From: Monocercomonoides exilis
Lineage: Eukaryota > Preaxostyla > Oxymonadida > Polymastigidae
Length of the DNA stretch: 64,000 nucleotides
Direction of reading: 5' to 3'
Assembly: GCA_001643675.2 (NCBI GenBank)
Contig: LSRY02000075.1
Location: 43,146-107,145 of the forward strand
Part shown: positions 30,800 to 42,649 of the stretch, one piece after another
Numbering within the stretch: position 1 is the stretch's first letter
Layout: each line of letters starts with the position of its first letter
Made by a program: the position numbers and the translations under genes
The notes under the pieces: generated by a model
Seen by the model: only the letters and a program-made list of their open reading frames with translations
Databases searched by the model: none
Told to the model about the DNA's origin: nothing

Positions 30800-33700
30800 T
30801 CAGCGAATTTTAGCTTGGCCTCTAACTGCTTTAACAACTGTTGGGAAATGTGTTCTAAACCACTCAAATTTATCTTCTGTAAGAGGATGAACGCACTGCA
30901 CTTTAGCTGCTGACCAAAAGGCTCCGACCATTTGCGTTACAGATGAGGAAGAAGGAATAGAATTCGAAGCAGATTGATTCAGCTCGCCCATCTTTTGCTG
31001 CTCTGTGATAATTTGGCTCACAACCTGTTGAAGCAAACGCTCCGTTTCCTCGACGCACAGTGCAGAGAGGGCGCACACGCAGTTGCTTCCTGGGTGGATG
31101 ATGGTGTCGACTTCTCTGTCGCCCACAAAGAGGATCCTCAGGATGCTCCCCTGCAGTGGCACCATCTCCGATGCTGTTGCAATAGCCAGCTGGTGGCGCT
31201 GTGCTTTGCGTGGTGTGGAAGGCGGAGGCAGCGCACGAAGCGGCACAAGCAGCAGGGCAAGCGTTTTGGTGGTGTCCAGTGCGATTGCTGCGCTGATGAA
31301 GTCTGGCGACGAAGAGGCGTCTGACAGGAGCCGCAGGGCATGGCGCTGGGCGTGCAGTGAAAGATCAGAGAAATGGATGCCATATTCAGGTGAGGAGACA
31401 AACGAATGGATCAAACGGACAGCGCGTTGCAGCAGACTGACAATTTGAGTGTTGAAGGTGTTCAAAAGAGGGAGGGTGTATGTGAGCAGAGTCAACGAGA
31501 CGCGTGTGGAGAAAGTAAGAGGCGAGTGAACGAGAGAGGAAAGGTTTGGAATGTTGCTGAAAAGAGGTGTGCAGCTGACAAGCCCAGCTAAAGAGGAAGG
31601 AGCATTTGCAATCTGCAGTGCTTTGTGCTCTGACAGGATCTGTGTGACGAGGGAAGGCACAGGCGGAGATGAGTATGATGACAAAGTGAAGCATTCGGCA
31701 GGCAGAATTCCATTCTCTGAGAGGATGCTCGATGACTCCTTCCTTTGCAGCTGAAACTCCACAAGCGAAAGAATGTCTTCCACTTGGCTTGTGATCGGCT
31801 CTGCGTTCTTCTGCAGCTGTTGCAGCTGAGATGCACCAAGCGATGAATACGGTGCAGCTAAGCCTGATGCAGCAGACGAGGTTGAAGAAGCTTGCTGCTT
31901 GGCTGAATCAATCGATGCATTCAGCGAGTAGATGAGGTTAGACCATGTTTTGATGAGCTGAGTGCCAAACCGTGTGACGATCAGTCTGTCGTGTTTGGAA
32001 TGGAATGTGTGGTGTGCAGTGACAAACAAGCCGAGTGTTGAGACGCACTCTGCAAGCAGATCTTTGTCCTGCGGAAGAGACTGGATCGGAGCAACAAATG
32101 GAATCCACTGCACAAGCGGCAGAAGAAAAGGAGAAGAAGAAACAGAACTTTCTGCTCCTCCAATTCTGATCAGCGCTCCGCTTGCTCCTCCAACAGGGCA
32201 AAGAGAGAGACGAGCAGTCGGAGGGACAAATTGTGGGGAGCCAGCAACTGAGCGAAGATGCTGCACAACATCATTCAGCAGTTCAGCAGACGGAACAGCA
32301 GCGCCTGTGCCACCTGAATACAATGCGGAAAGATTGGCATTGGGCTGCAGGATGTCAGAGAGGAGCTTCATAAAGACAGGATATGGGAGATCAGAAAGAG
32401 AAGGAGCAGAATCTGGCTGGAGGTTTTGTGTCTGTAGAGAGGAATAGAGTGTGGGCGGGACGGGGAGAAGAGACAGTTTCTCGATTAATGTGCAGATGTC
32501 GAAGGCAAAGCAAGATGAAGATGAAGGAGTAGAAGAAGATGGTGATGGCGATGACGATGAAGAGCAGCAGTTTTTGAAGAGCTGTGAGGTTGGAGAGTAA
32601 ATCGAAGGAATCACTGGGCAGCTGCCGACAAGGCAGAGAAACGGGGCAAACAGCGGGGCAAGCATCCGAGTCAAGATTGCCTGGAGGATGGGCTGGTTGC
32701 ACGCAGCAGCAGCGCCTTTCAAAACAGCCAGCGAAACGCGCAGTGCCATTCGGTGGTTCATTCCTGTGGAAGTCTGCGCGCCAACAGAAAGGCACAACAT
32801 CTGCACGACTGCGAGTGTGAGGGCCATGTGGGCAGCAGCTGACTGGCTGGACGACTGCAACTGCAGCTGTTGCAGCTGCTGCTGCATCACAGCTGGGTGG
32901 AAGAGGCAGCAGGATGAGCCGCCTGAGGGTGGAGAAAAGCGGCAGCTGCAGCAGCCAGTCAGATGCTCGTCGAGCGAGGAAAGGAACTGGGACGGGTCGG
33001 AGGCGTTGCAGAGGAGAGAGTCAAGAAGAGAGGAAAGGAGAAGTGAGTTGACAGGAAATGAAGTGATCGCTGGAGGTTGAGGTTGAGTCTGGGACTGCAT
33101 CAGCTGCTGAGGTGAGGCTGAGGCAGAGGCAGAGGAAGAAGCGGATGAAGAGGCAGATTGTGAATTGGATGGCTGAGAAGGAGGAAGAAAAGAGATCGGC
33201 CCAGGAGTCAAAAGGGCTGGACAGTTGAGCTGTTTTGAGGTGAGGTTGCGGTGATGAGTGAGGGAGGCGTATATCAGCTGGGTGAGGTCAGGAAGAGAAG
33301 CAAAAGTGAAGAGGGAATGAACACGCACAGCGATCGGCATAACCAGCTCAGATAGCATGTTGAACACAGCACTCAGTGAATTCAACGAAGTCTGCGAAGA
33401 AGACAGAAACTGCTGGCTGTTGGTCGAAGAAGGAAGAAATGAAGAAGAAGAAGTTTGCATCATTCCACTTTCGTCCGTCGCCTTCAGCAGCTCTTCAAGA
33501 GGCGTACCAGTTGTAGCAGAGATTGAGCCAATGCCGCCTGCCCCGCTTGTCAACTTGGCATTTGCAAGCTGTGCAGCCGCTGCCCATTCCTTTTCAGCCG
33601 AATTGGGAGTTTCTCCGAGGCCGAGGGTGGAAGGAATGAAGATGCTGATCAGCTGTGACTTGTTCTCCAGCGAGATCGAATGGAAAATGGACTCGTATCG

Positions 33701-36700
33701 CATCGACTGCGGAGTCATTGCAGATGCCCCAGCAGCCAGCGACTGCGAGAGATTTGTTGCTGGCAGTGAAAAGAGTGAGTCTTTTGAGTGTTCTGAGAGA
33801 TCGAACTCGAGCTGCTTGTTGGACAGGCCTGCCCGCAGCGTCGCTTTTGCCCAGCCCCACCAGCCGTCGCCGCAGTGGTGCACGACTGCCCATCTCAGCA
33901 GCGGGTGAGAGCTGACGAGAGAAAGAACAGCAAGGACAGAGGAAACAAAGCGGTCGTCGGTTGAGAAAGTGCTGAGAGACAGCAGAACAGAACGAAGAAG
34001 AGATGAAAGAAGAGAGATGGATGAGGGAGAAGATGGTGAATAGCGAGAAGCAAGCACAGAAATCTGTTGAGGGAATGTTCCCTGTGAATATGGCAGTTAA
34101 TTGACAATAAATATGAAAGAAATGATTGCAAAAATAGAAAGCATTCACAAGTTAGTAAAAAAAGAGAATTAATTAATTTAATATAAATTAATAAAATAAA
34201 ATAAATTCTAAAAAGAAATTAAGTCAAACCGCAAGAGATGAATAAAGCGAAGTGTCTATCATCACATATGAATGCATCCATCTTCCGATGCAGCAGAACA
34301 AGGCGCCGAGTAGCTGAGGCGGCAGAAACATTCTCAAAAGATCGCTCGCTCCTTCTATTTGTGAGACGCTCTGTTCTTGTGACTGTTCAATCAACGCAAC
34401 AGCATAGCCCAAGCAGGCAAGCACCCCGTCCATACACACTTGCACGATGTCTGTCATCGGCTCAGGTGAAGGAGCACCCATCCCAGTTGAGGGAAGAGGA
34501 AGAAGCCCTCCTCCACCTCCTCCGCTGCCTCCACCAGGCGTCATTTGCGGCTGAGTGGCGAATGGCGAAGACAACGACTGGTCAAAAGACGGGAGGATGC
34601 TCATAATGGCACCAGGAATCAGCGGAGTTTCACCTTCTTCATTGTCTGCGATGACCCACCCGACAGCATGGACAGCCCAACGCAGCTGCTGTGCGACTGA
34701 TTGGAGTGCAGATGCCTGTGCAGATATGTTTGACTGCCCAGAGACAGCGTTTTTCCATTCAGAGAGAAGATGCTTCAGCCGCTCAGCCAGCACTGAAAGC
34801 GTGCGGAAGGGTGTTAATCTCCCCAGCGAGGCGATTAAAAGGAGCTGGTCTTCGTCGGAAGACGAGAGTGGATAGGAAAGAGAAGACGAAGAGGCATCGA
34901 AGACTGTTGAATTAGTAGGATTTGAGGAGTCTGGCGAAGAAGAGCTGTTTATAAATGGGCGAAGGGCAACATATGAATCAAATATCTGAAGTGTATACTC
35001 ATCCAATTCATTGCAATACAAAGGATCAGATGCTGAAAAGTTGTTAGTTTGTATTAAAATTGTGGCAAAAAATTTTTGATAAATGAAATAAATTATTCAA
35101 AAAAAATTAATTTTTTTTTCATTTTAAATAAAAAATAAGTAAAAAAGATAAACAAACTAATTGCATTCCATGCTTCAAGATAGCAGTCAAATGTTTCCAT
35201 TTCCCATGTTTCTTGGAGAGGATACGAAGGCTGACACGAAAGATGTTGTTGATGTTGTTGATAAAAATGAAAATAAAAGGTAAATTAATAAATATATAAA
35301 AATATGACAAAGAAATGAATTCAGAAAAAAATTGATATTATTTCAAACAGACCTGCAGAGAATATGCAGTAAACAGAAGCATCTTATCCCAAACCGCTGC
35401 TGATGGAGGGATAAAAAGCATGACGCGCAACTTGAAGTTCAGAACAAGTGTGCACATCACAAAAGACAACGAGCAGAAGCTTTCATTCAGCTCCTCCAGA
35501 AAAGAGATCGAGTCTTCAGAAAGATGCGACGAGGGAGTTGCAGCCTGAACGATCTGTTTGATCTGAGCGATTAGAAAGTCTAGCATTTTCGTGCATCCGT
35601 CGAAAAGCGCAACGCCAAAGTCCTTTGAGCAAACAGAAAGAGGATTCTGCATCGAAAGCGTGTGCACCAGCGGCGAGGAGGACGGAGGATAGCAAATCAG
35701 AGACGATGCCTGGGAGCTCGCAGACGCAGCGACAGAAAGCGGAAATGCGGGAGAACTGGCACTGACCTGCGACAATGCAGTTATGAGCTGAAGTGTGGGC
35801 TTTCCAAGAGTCGGGTGAGAGTGTATGAGAGAATAAAGAGAAAATATCATTTGTACTCGTTGGGCCGTAATTTCAGATCCCCATTCAGCTGGAAATGGAT
35901 TAACTTTGATATTGCATAAAGAAGATGCTGTTGATTTTGATCTTTCATTTTCACTTTTTTGATTGTCTTCTTTATTTGTTTCACAACCCATTGAGGAAAA
36001 ATCCCAATTCAAGATCTGATTGCAGAGTTCGATATTCTTTTGAAGTAGTAAAACTTTCTCCTTTGAAAGAGAGTTTAGGAGATGCGCAGGAGATAACGTT
36101 TTCGCTGATTGACCTGAGCTTTCGTTTGTTCCCGATGAAATAAATGAAAAAAATTGATCAATAGCCTTGAAAGAGTGTCTCAAAATTGGAAGAAGCATTT
36201 GAGACTGAAATGATTGCCTGCAATGATCATGAAAATCAATTGGAAGCCCAAGTTCTGATGAAGGAGTTGAAAATTCTGAAACAATCATTTCAAATAAAGA
36301 AATTCCAATATATTGTTTCATTGGATCAGAATTTTCACAAAAATCGAGGATTTGAGCAAAAAAGGAAGCATTTTCTTGATTTGTTGCAAGATTAGAAGCT
36401 TTTGCAACTGATGGAACCTCGTCAAACCATCCTCTTTTTGTTATCAAAACGGAAATGGAGAGATACTTTGTTCTCAAATGGAACTGATTTGATGCATCGC
36501 AAGCTAAATCAATAAATTTTTTTCTCATTAAAACTTTTTCAGGCCATGTAATGGATTTCCATTCGCGAAATAGCGATGTTTTGAAAGCATTTGCCTATTA
36601 ACGCAAAAATTGAAAGAATTTTTGATAAAAAATTCAACTATTCGCAAACAGAATGAAACTTAGCGTCAGGTGTTTTAACATTTTCAGCTAAAAACAAAGT

Positions 36701-36869
36701 AATGGAAACAGGACATTTTGCTGCGTCGATTAAAACTTTCTCTGCGTCTGAAGAATTTGTTGACTTTAAAATGATTATCAAAAACATAAATGATTTAATG
36801 CAAAAGAATTCAAACTTGAAAGTTTATTGCAGCAATTTCAAACGCTTCTAATATTTGTTTTGGTTCCAT
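30800..36869 (-). CDS. XPO4: Exportin-4-like nuclear transport receptor, six exons
   Basis: Exons: 36816-36869, 36650-36763, 35353-36594, 35158-35230, 35033 boundary to 34230 (34230-35032), and 30800-34081; all phases agree, 1855 residues. Family hallmarks in order: an N-terminal importin-beta-like HEAT region (ANAFKTSLFREWKSI), YLSISVLITKRGWFDE, LGLPIDFHDHCRQSFQ, ELCNQILNWDFSS, and VGWVIADNEEGETPLIP, which closely resembles the exportin-4 sequence LVTGYLLADDTQGETPLIP. Exportin-4 is a Ran-dependent karyopherin known to export eIF5A and Smad3 in animals. The protein is much longer than the animal one (about 1150 residues) because of Ser/Gln/Ala-rich insertions in the last exon. Introns are 52-148 nt; four of five donors are GTTTG. 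The start follows from an 18-codon first exon opening MEPKQILEAFEIAA. Confidence 0.85.
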
Positions 36870-37308
36870 TCTATTTTTGAAAAAAACAAAAAAAAGTTGT
36901 ATAATATTTTTTTTAAGAAAAAAAATATTTCTATCTTTTCAAATAATGCTTTAAAAGTATATTTAAAAGTGAACAAAGTTTTATAAAAAACATGATGAAA
37001 GATTATTCACTTTTTTTAATTTTTTTGCATGAAGTCGAAACTGAAATAAAAACTTATTTTTTTATTTCTATGTGGTTTGTGTTAAAACTTTTCTTCTCAT
37101 ATGTTTTTAGAGAGATAAGCTTGAACAAATAAGCAAATAATAAATATAGCGAAAATTCAAAAATCAGAATAATATTAGGTGTTTCATGTTTGAAAAGTGT
37201 TATGTGTTAATATGTGTCAGAATAACGAATTATTATTGAGAAATATCAAAAGGCAACAAGAAAATTTTCGTTTGAATGATTCGTTGTGAAAAATTAATCA
37301 TCGACATA
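36870..37308. other. Intergenic region upstream of exportin-4
   Basis: AT-rich sequence with poly-T and poly-A runs between the exportin-4 start codon and the Merlin remnant. It presumably includes the exportin-4 promoter. I see no gene or recognisable element in it. Confidence 0.5.
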
Positions 37309-38360
37309 CTATGAAGCATCCAAACCATCCCCAGCACTTAATTCATCATCCTCCTCTTTTCTTTCCTCATTAACTCCAAGAATGTCATCTGCATCTTGAA
37401 CTTCTTCGTCCATTTCTTCGATTTCTTTTTGATCGGAAATAATAATGTGCTGATTTACCCACTGAAATTTTATTAATTCAGAATAAATATTTTCGAAATT
37501 AATGTGTGAATTGCGTTGAACAAGCAACAATGATAAACAATCTGCAATAAATGTTTTTTTTTTCCGCCATGCTGAGGGTAAAGCCCTCTCAAATGACTTA
37601 AGAGACATTCCACAGTATATGTGCACGCCATTGTTATTGGATCAACAAAGTTTCTCTTGTGACAAACAGTCAAGTGTGTGTATCCACATTCTCCGAGGCA
37701 AGAATAACTTTTCCGTTCATCGCTGAAGATCGCAATCCCTTGGAGAATCCATTTTTTTATTATCGGAATTATTGTTTCTTTTAAATGAATGGGTACCATC
37801 ATTACAAAATTCCTCCCTGCATCTCCACCTTCTTCTCTTTCTTCTGCACCGAATATTCACAAAAGTTCCTTTTTTCTTCCTCTCACATATTTTCTCCTCC
37901 TCCACACTTCCTCGTCGATTTCCACTACTTTTCCAAGCCCTTCAAAATTTTCCATCGAGTGATTCCAAATCCTTGTGCAAACTACTCTTATGACACTTTT
38001 CCAATATCCAATTGTGTAGTAAGACACATCTGTCAACATTTTAATATGCTTTGTAGCTTATCCAATCCAGCTGAATAAAATAACAATCATTATTTTGTGA
38101 AATGGCAATTTGCTTTCGCTGAATACAGTTCCTTGCAAAACTGATTGTTTTTTCTGCAAGATGAGCAATGGAAATATCGAAATTTAATTCGTTCGTGTAT
38201 ATTTTCAAATCTTTCCTGCATTTTGAGCATTTTTTCGATTTATTCGAAAAAACTTTTTCAAAAAACCACTTCCAGGCTCTTGCAGTATCAAGAAATATAT
38301 TGTACAAAGCAGCAACAGAAATTTTATTTTCTATAGCTTCAGTTAAATGCATCACAAGAA
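37309..38360 (-). pseudogene. Decayed Merlin (ISXO2-like) DDE transposase
   Basis: Pieces of an ISXO2/Merlin transposase lie in order on the minus strand. The N-terminal piece is 38041-38355, with two CXXC-type Cys. The first catalytic Asp is in VEIDEEVWRRRKYVRGR (codon 37914-37916). The second is in IFSDERKSYSCLG (37719-37721), followed by HLTVCHKRNFVDP. The Glu is in YTVECLLSHLRGLYP (37608-37610). A TGA at 37857-37859 stands where the family has Trp (WxFGAxER). Frame changes occur near 38040 and in a poly-T run near 37551-37563, after which 37309-37560 reads as the acidic C-terminus. The DDE triad is complete, so the copy is probably fairly young. I could not find its terminal repeats. Confidence 0.78.
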
Positions 38361-39415
38361 AGATTAAAACCTAAAAACATGTGAAAAACTATCATTTAAA
38401 AAATTAATATTATTGCATATGAAAAACAAATTGTTTCAACGAAAAACAATTTCAAAAACAACCAATGTTTTCTCAATTGAATTTTGAAGAATTAATTATC
38501 AAAAGAAAATTTCAACTATATTCACAAAATACCAACAAATACATGAGCAATATTATCATATTTAATAATCAACATCATTGTTTGATTGCATGTTGTTTTC
38601 ATCATTCAAAAAGCTTTAAATGCATATAATTGTTCATTATTAAAAAGAGAAAAAAGAAAAATGAACTAAATTTTTTTTTCACCAAGATATAGTTCACAAT
38701 TTAAATTTCATTGAATGCGAAGTTTTATTTTTCATCTGTTAATTTGGAAAAAAAGTGATTTTTATTTGAAATAACACATCAACATAAATTTTTTATTCTT
38801 CATTAATTATTATTTATTTTTTTTTTCAGAAGTGGGTGATTTTTTTTGAAATCATAAAAAAAGATCAAAAATAGAAAAAATAAAATCTATTGTGGTATTT
38901 TTTGATCAAAGAGTTAAATTTATTTTTCATGAATATTTAGCTATTATTTCTGTCATATATATTTGTTTTATTTGTTCATATGAAAAAAAGCATACCTTTT
39001 TAATGTTTTTAATGATAAAGAATTATTTGATCCAGCTTTCAAAAAAAATGTGAAAAATAAAAAATAAAACTGCAAAAGGAAAATGCCAAGTTTCTCAACT
39101 TGCAAAACTATCCTAATAAATAAAAAATACTTTGAAAGGCTTTATTGAAACGGTTTGTTAAAAAGATTGTTTCAATAAATAGATTTAACAACTTTAAACC
39201 TATTAAAGCAATTGGTTTTCTTCACTTCATCTTTTTCTTCAACTGAAATATCATCACAAAACATCAGTCCTTTCTTTTCGATTCGGTTTCTTCATCAAAC
39301 GTTGAATGAAATACAATGAAATCGATAATCAATGAATAAAACTAATTCGAACTCGTCTTTTCTCTCTTTATTCTTCTCATCACTTGTCCTTCCAGCTTCC
39401 TTTTTCATCCTCTCC
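38361..39415. other. AT-rich intergenic region with one TGGGTGAT-type repeat end
   Basis: No gene is visible. At about 38833-38855 the motif gtgggtgattttttttgaaa matches the terminal repeats described at 44.9-46.15 kb. A matching inverted partner is not obvious nearby. The rest is homopolymer-rich. Confidence 0.45.
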
Positions 39416-40573
39416 TCATCTTCGTTCCATTTCTACTCCGCTTCTTAAACATTCTCCTCTTGAAAATGTCTCAGAAGTGGCTTGATTCCTCTCCAGCACT
39501 TTCTGTGTCATTCTTCTCGTTGTATTCCTCGATAACTCCAATTGCTTGTTAATCTCCTCTTGAAACAAATTTGCCTTCACACTCAGTTCATTGACCGCTG
39601 TGTGAGCGATCAGGTGAGAAAAGGAGGAGGAGGAGGAGGAAGTGGAAGAGGAGGAAGAGGAAGAGAACGATGAAGGAGAAGCAGTAGTTGTTGAAGTAGA
39701 AGTAGAAGAAGAACGAAAATCCTTCGAAACCAATTTATTCAAATCCTCCATGGCCATTTTCGACTCCAATTCCAAAGGCAGTGCATATGACTTCTCATCT
39801 GAAGACATCAGCTTCCTCTTCGCATTCGCACTTGTCTTTCTGGCACTGGCTATTCTGTTTGAAGCAGCCACAATCGACATCTGGCCGAGCGGTTCAAGTG
39901 GATCGAGCGGGCAAAGAAGATGAAGCGCCTACGACAGGAATGATTGGTCGGAAACGGATGCAGCGACGGATGTGGCAGCAGCGGAGTGGGTTTCAAGCAG
40001 TGTGGAGCTGGTGGAGAAGGAAGGGGAAGCTGCATGGGAACTATCTGGAATCAATTTTCGGGGGCTTAGGGCAGGCGAAAAGGAGAGGAAAGGCGGAAGC
40101 TGAGGTTCTCACAAGGAATGGTTGCTCTGATTTTCTGGAGGCATGCTCGATGCGTCTGAAGGGAATAGAGGAAGTGCCCCATCGAAGTCGGATTTGAGGC
40201 GAGCGGAGTCAGAAAGCTGTCCGGCAGTGAGGTAAGATGGCATAAACAGTGTGGGGGAGTCCAATCTTGACAAGTAGCTGAGCACATCAGAAACCGCATC
40301 GTCGTCACGCAGCCTCGCCGATTGTTCGCGGACGACTGAGTCGTAAAAGGCATCATATGCAAATCTTGTGTTGACTGCTTCACTCCCACTTTTGGTTTGT
40401 CCGAGCGGGAGACCAGCCAGGCAGCCTCAAATTCTGCAGTGGTGATGGCGGCTGAACGGCTGCGCTCGAGATAGCTGTGGCTGATGACGTCGGCGGGGGT
40501 GGGGCGGTGTGCGGAGGGCATGCGGGTGGCGAGGGGTGTTGAAGAAGAAGAGGAGGAGGAAGAGGAAGAAGAG

Positions 40574-40605
<32 letters not shown>

Positions 40606-41427
40606 TGATGATGATGAGGATGAAGCAATCTGAGTTGTGTCTTATGTTGCAAAGATGTTATCATTCAATGCAGATGCAGCATCAAACGAAGACAACGTCT
40701 TTTCTGGTGACATTAGTGCAAGTTGGGGCAGTCCAAACACTTCCACAGCTCCCAGAAGATCCAGAACGCTCTCTCCATTTGCGTGTCTGTGATGACACAA
40801 TAAAAATGTGGAGCCAGCAATTGCCGCAGTCATCAGAGAAGGTGTGAGTGCTTCGTTAATCGGAGGGGAGGGAGCAGAAATCAACGCAACGGCTGCAGCG
40901 TGGGGTATTTCGAGCTCTGATTCAGAGGCAGATGCAGACGCAGATCCCTGAGAAGAAGAGAGAGAAGGAGATGAAGAAGGGGAAGAGAAAGAAGAAGAAG
41001 AAGAAGAAGAAGAAGAAGAAGAAGAAGAAGAAGAAGAAGAAGAAGAAGAAGAAGAAGAAGAAGAAGAAGAAGAAGAAGAACTTTTGGAGATGGAGGAAGG
41101 AGAAGAAGAAGAGGAAGAGGAAGAAGAGGAAGAGGAAGAAGAGGAAGAGGAAGAAGTAAGAGGAGGATGAGGAAGAAGAAGAAAGAAGAAAAAGAAGAAG
41201 AAAATGATGATGATAAAGGAATAATAGAAAAATAAGTTCACTTGCGCTGAATGGATTGCTTTGTTTGCATCAGATAGGATGTCGAGAGGAGGAGGGATTG
41301 ACATCACTTGTGGAGGTGGATGTGGATGCTGAGGGATTTCTAGCGTGCCAGTTAATGAATCAGGTGAAGAAGAAAAGATAAAGAAAAAATGATGAATAAA
41401 CAAGAATAAAAGCAAGATTAAGAACAA
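39416..41427 (-). CDS. Ser-rich protein-coding region, exon structure unresolved
   Basis: Several minus-strand frames look protein-like but do not join into one model. 40642-41427 ends with ordinary sequence (VLDLLGAVEVFGLPQLALMS) after a long Ser run. Around 40120-40390 another register reads AVNTRFAYDAFYDSVVREQ, then LSDVLSYL-like text. 39416-39880 gives MSIVAASNRIASARKTSANA, a Ser-rich linker and a probable coiled coil (VNELSVKANLFQEEINKQLE). Introns or frameshifts must connect them; a plausible donor GTGAAC lies near 41240. I do not recognise the product. The GAA/TCT microsatellite and poly-Ser tracts make exact limits unreliable. Confidence 0.4.
40988..41080. repeat. (GAA)n microsatellite
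   Basis: About 31 uninterrupted GAA triplets on the plus strand, encoding poly-Ser on the minus strand of the surrounding Ser-rich region. Adjacent imperfect GAA/GGA tracts extend it on both sides. Confidence 0.95.
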
Positions 41428-41745
41428 GATTTAGAAGTTGAAATAAAAGAGGAAGATGATGAAGTGGAAGACGAAGAAGTTGAGAAAAAAGATGATGCGT
41501 TTGCAGATGAAAATGCTGAGAAAGAATATAGCGTTTTAATGATTTGCTACTGAATCCTTCTTTGATTACTGAATTCAGGCAGAAAGTCAAGCAAATTGTG
41601 ATCAGTATCTTCACAGGCTTATTATTCTCTTTTGTTGATTTCATCTTCTCTTTTGAAAGTTATTAATTAAAGTGTTTTCCTCTCTCTCCTCTTTCTCATC
41701 CTTCTTCTCCCCCTTCCCTTCCTTCTCACCATCAGCCCGAATCCC

Positions 41746-42180
41746 CTAGCTAGCCACATACGCTGCATAGTTCAGAAGGATGCTCTGTGGCTCAAACATA
41801 TCCCTCGTTGCTGATATGGTGCTGCTTGTAAACACGCCTGCATCGCCCAATCTGCTTTTCCCGAGAATAGCACATGTGATAGGCAGTGAGAAGGAAGAAA
41901 TGGAAAAAGAAGGAGAGGAAGAAGGAAATGACATGTTCGATGTGCAGAAGGACTTCTGTATTAGCGAAGAGGAGTCCGCGGTGGGAGATGATGGAGTGAA
42001 TGACTTTGGTGGATTTCCCACAACAACAGAAATGACAAACAATTCAGTGTGTGGCAATGGAGAAAAAGATGGAGTCACAAACGTTGAGGAGGCTGTGGTA
42101 TTTTGAGAATACAGCCGAGCAGATGAGAGTGTACTGCAGAACGCGAAAAAATGTCTGCTGTTATTCATCTTCATCATCAC
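41746..42180 (-). CDS. Hypothetical Ser/Pro-rich frame, 144 codons
   Basis: This minus-strand frame contains non-repetitive, protein-like sequence (LYSQNTTASSTFVTPSFSPL, then PITCAILGKSRLGDAGVFTS) and ends at a TAG. The opposite strand also has an open frame over most of the same DNA, so coding strand and reality are uncertain. It overlaps the frame 42161-42382 by a few codons; both could be parts of one spliced gene. No known family is recognised. Confidence 0.3.
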   Translation of the reverse strand: MMMKMNNSRHFFAFCSTLSSARLYSQNTTASSTFVTPSFSPLPHTELFVISVVVGNPPKSFTPSSPTADSSSLIQKSFCTSNMSFPSSSPSFSISSFSLPITCAILGKSRLGDAGVFTSSTISATRDMFEPQSILLNYAAYVAS

Positions 42181-42382
42181 CTCCTTCTACCCTTCTCCTG
42201 TCCCTCGAACTCCTTTCTGTTGTTGCCTGCGCAAGTCTTGAGTCGAAAGTGTAAGCTTTCAATGTGAATATCTCGTTTTTCTCATTCATCTTCGTCTTCG
42301 CCTTTGGCTTTTCCCACTGATTCCCTTTCCTCTGCTCTGCACTCAATATGCTTCTGAAATCAACCTTCGTTGCATCTTCCAT
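42161..42382 (-). CDS. Hypothetical small charged protein, 73 aa
   Basis: The frame begins MEDATKVDFRSILSAEQRKG and ends with an acidic EGGDDEDE tail. The highly charged, Lys/Glu/Arg-rich composition looks like a small RNA-binding or splicing-associated protein, but I cannot name a family. A CT microsatellite lies just upstream of its ATG (42390-42431), which would place the repeat in the 5' UTR or promoter. Confidence 0.35.
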   Translation of the reverse strand: MEDATKVDFRSILSAEQRKGNQWEKPKAKTKMNEKNEIFTLKAYTFDSRLAQATTERSSRDRRRVEGGDDEDE

Positions 42383-42388
42383 TTAAAT

Positions 42389-42389
<1 letters not shown>

Positions 42390-42431
<42 letters not shown>
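42390..42431. repeat. (CT)n microsatellite
   Basis: Twenty-one CT units in a row, immediately 5' of the minus-strand frame starting at 42382. Confidence 0.95.
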
Positions 42432-42433
<2 letters not shown>

Positions 42434-42649
42434 TCCTTGGCAGTATCGCAAAGCGAGAGCATGAGTGCGATATTGCTGTCAGCTCCTTCCCTCCAACCAC
42501 CATTTCTCTTTCTATGCCCATTCAGCTTATTCTGCACAGCCGGCGCATGTATTTCGTTCGAAACGCTGAAGCAGAGCTGGATAAACTGCAACGGAAAAGG
42601 AAAGCTGTTCAAATGCCCATCCAGCGAAGTTACAAAATGCATTGACAGT

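Noticed and set aside
39880-39915. tRNA-like string (tggccgagcggttcaag), reminiscent of a Leu/Ser tRNA D-arm
   Set aside because: No acceptor stem, anticodon arm or T-arm in the right positions; it lies inside the Ser-rich coding region.
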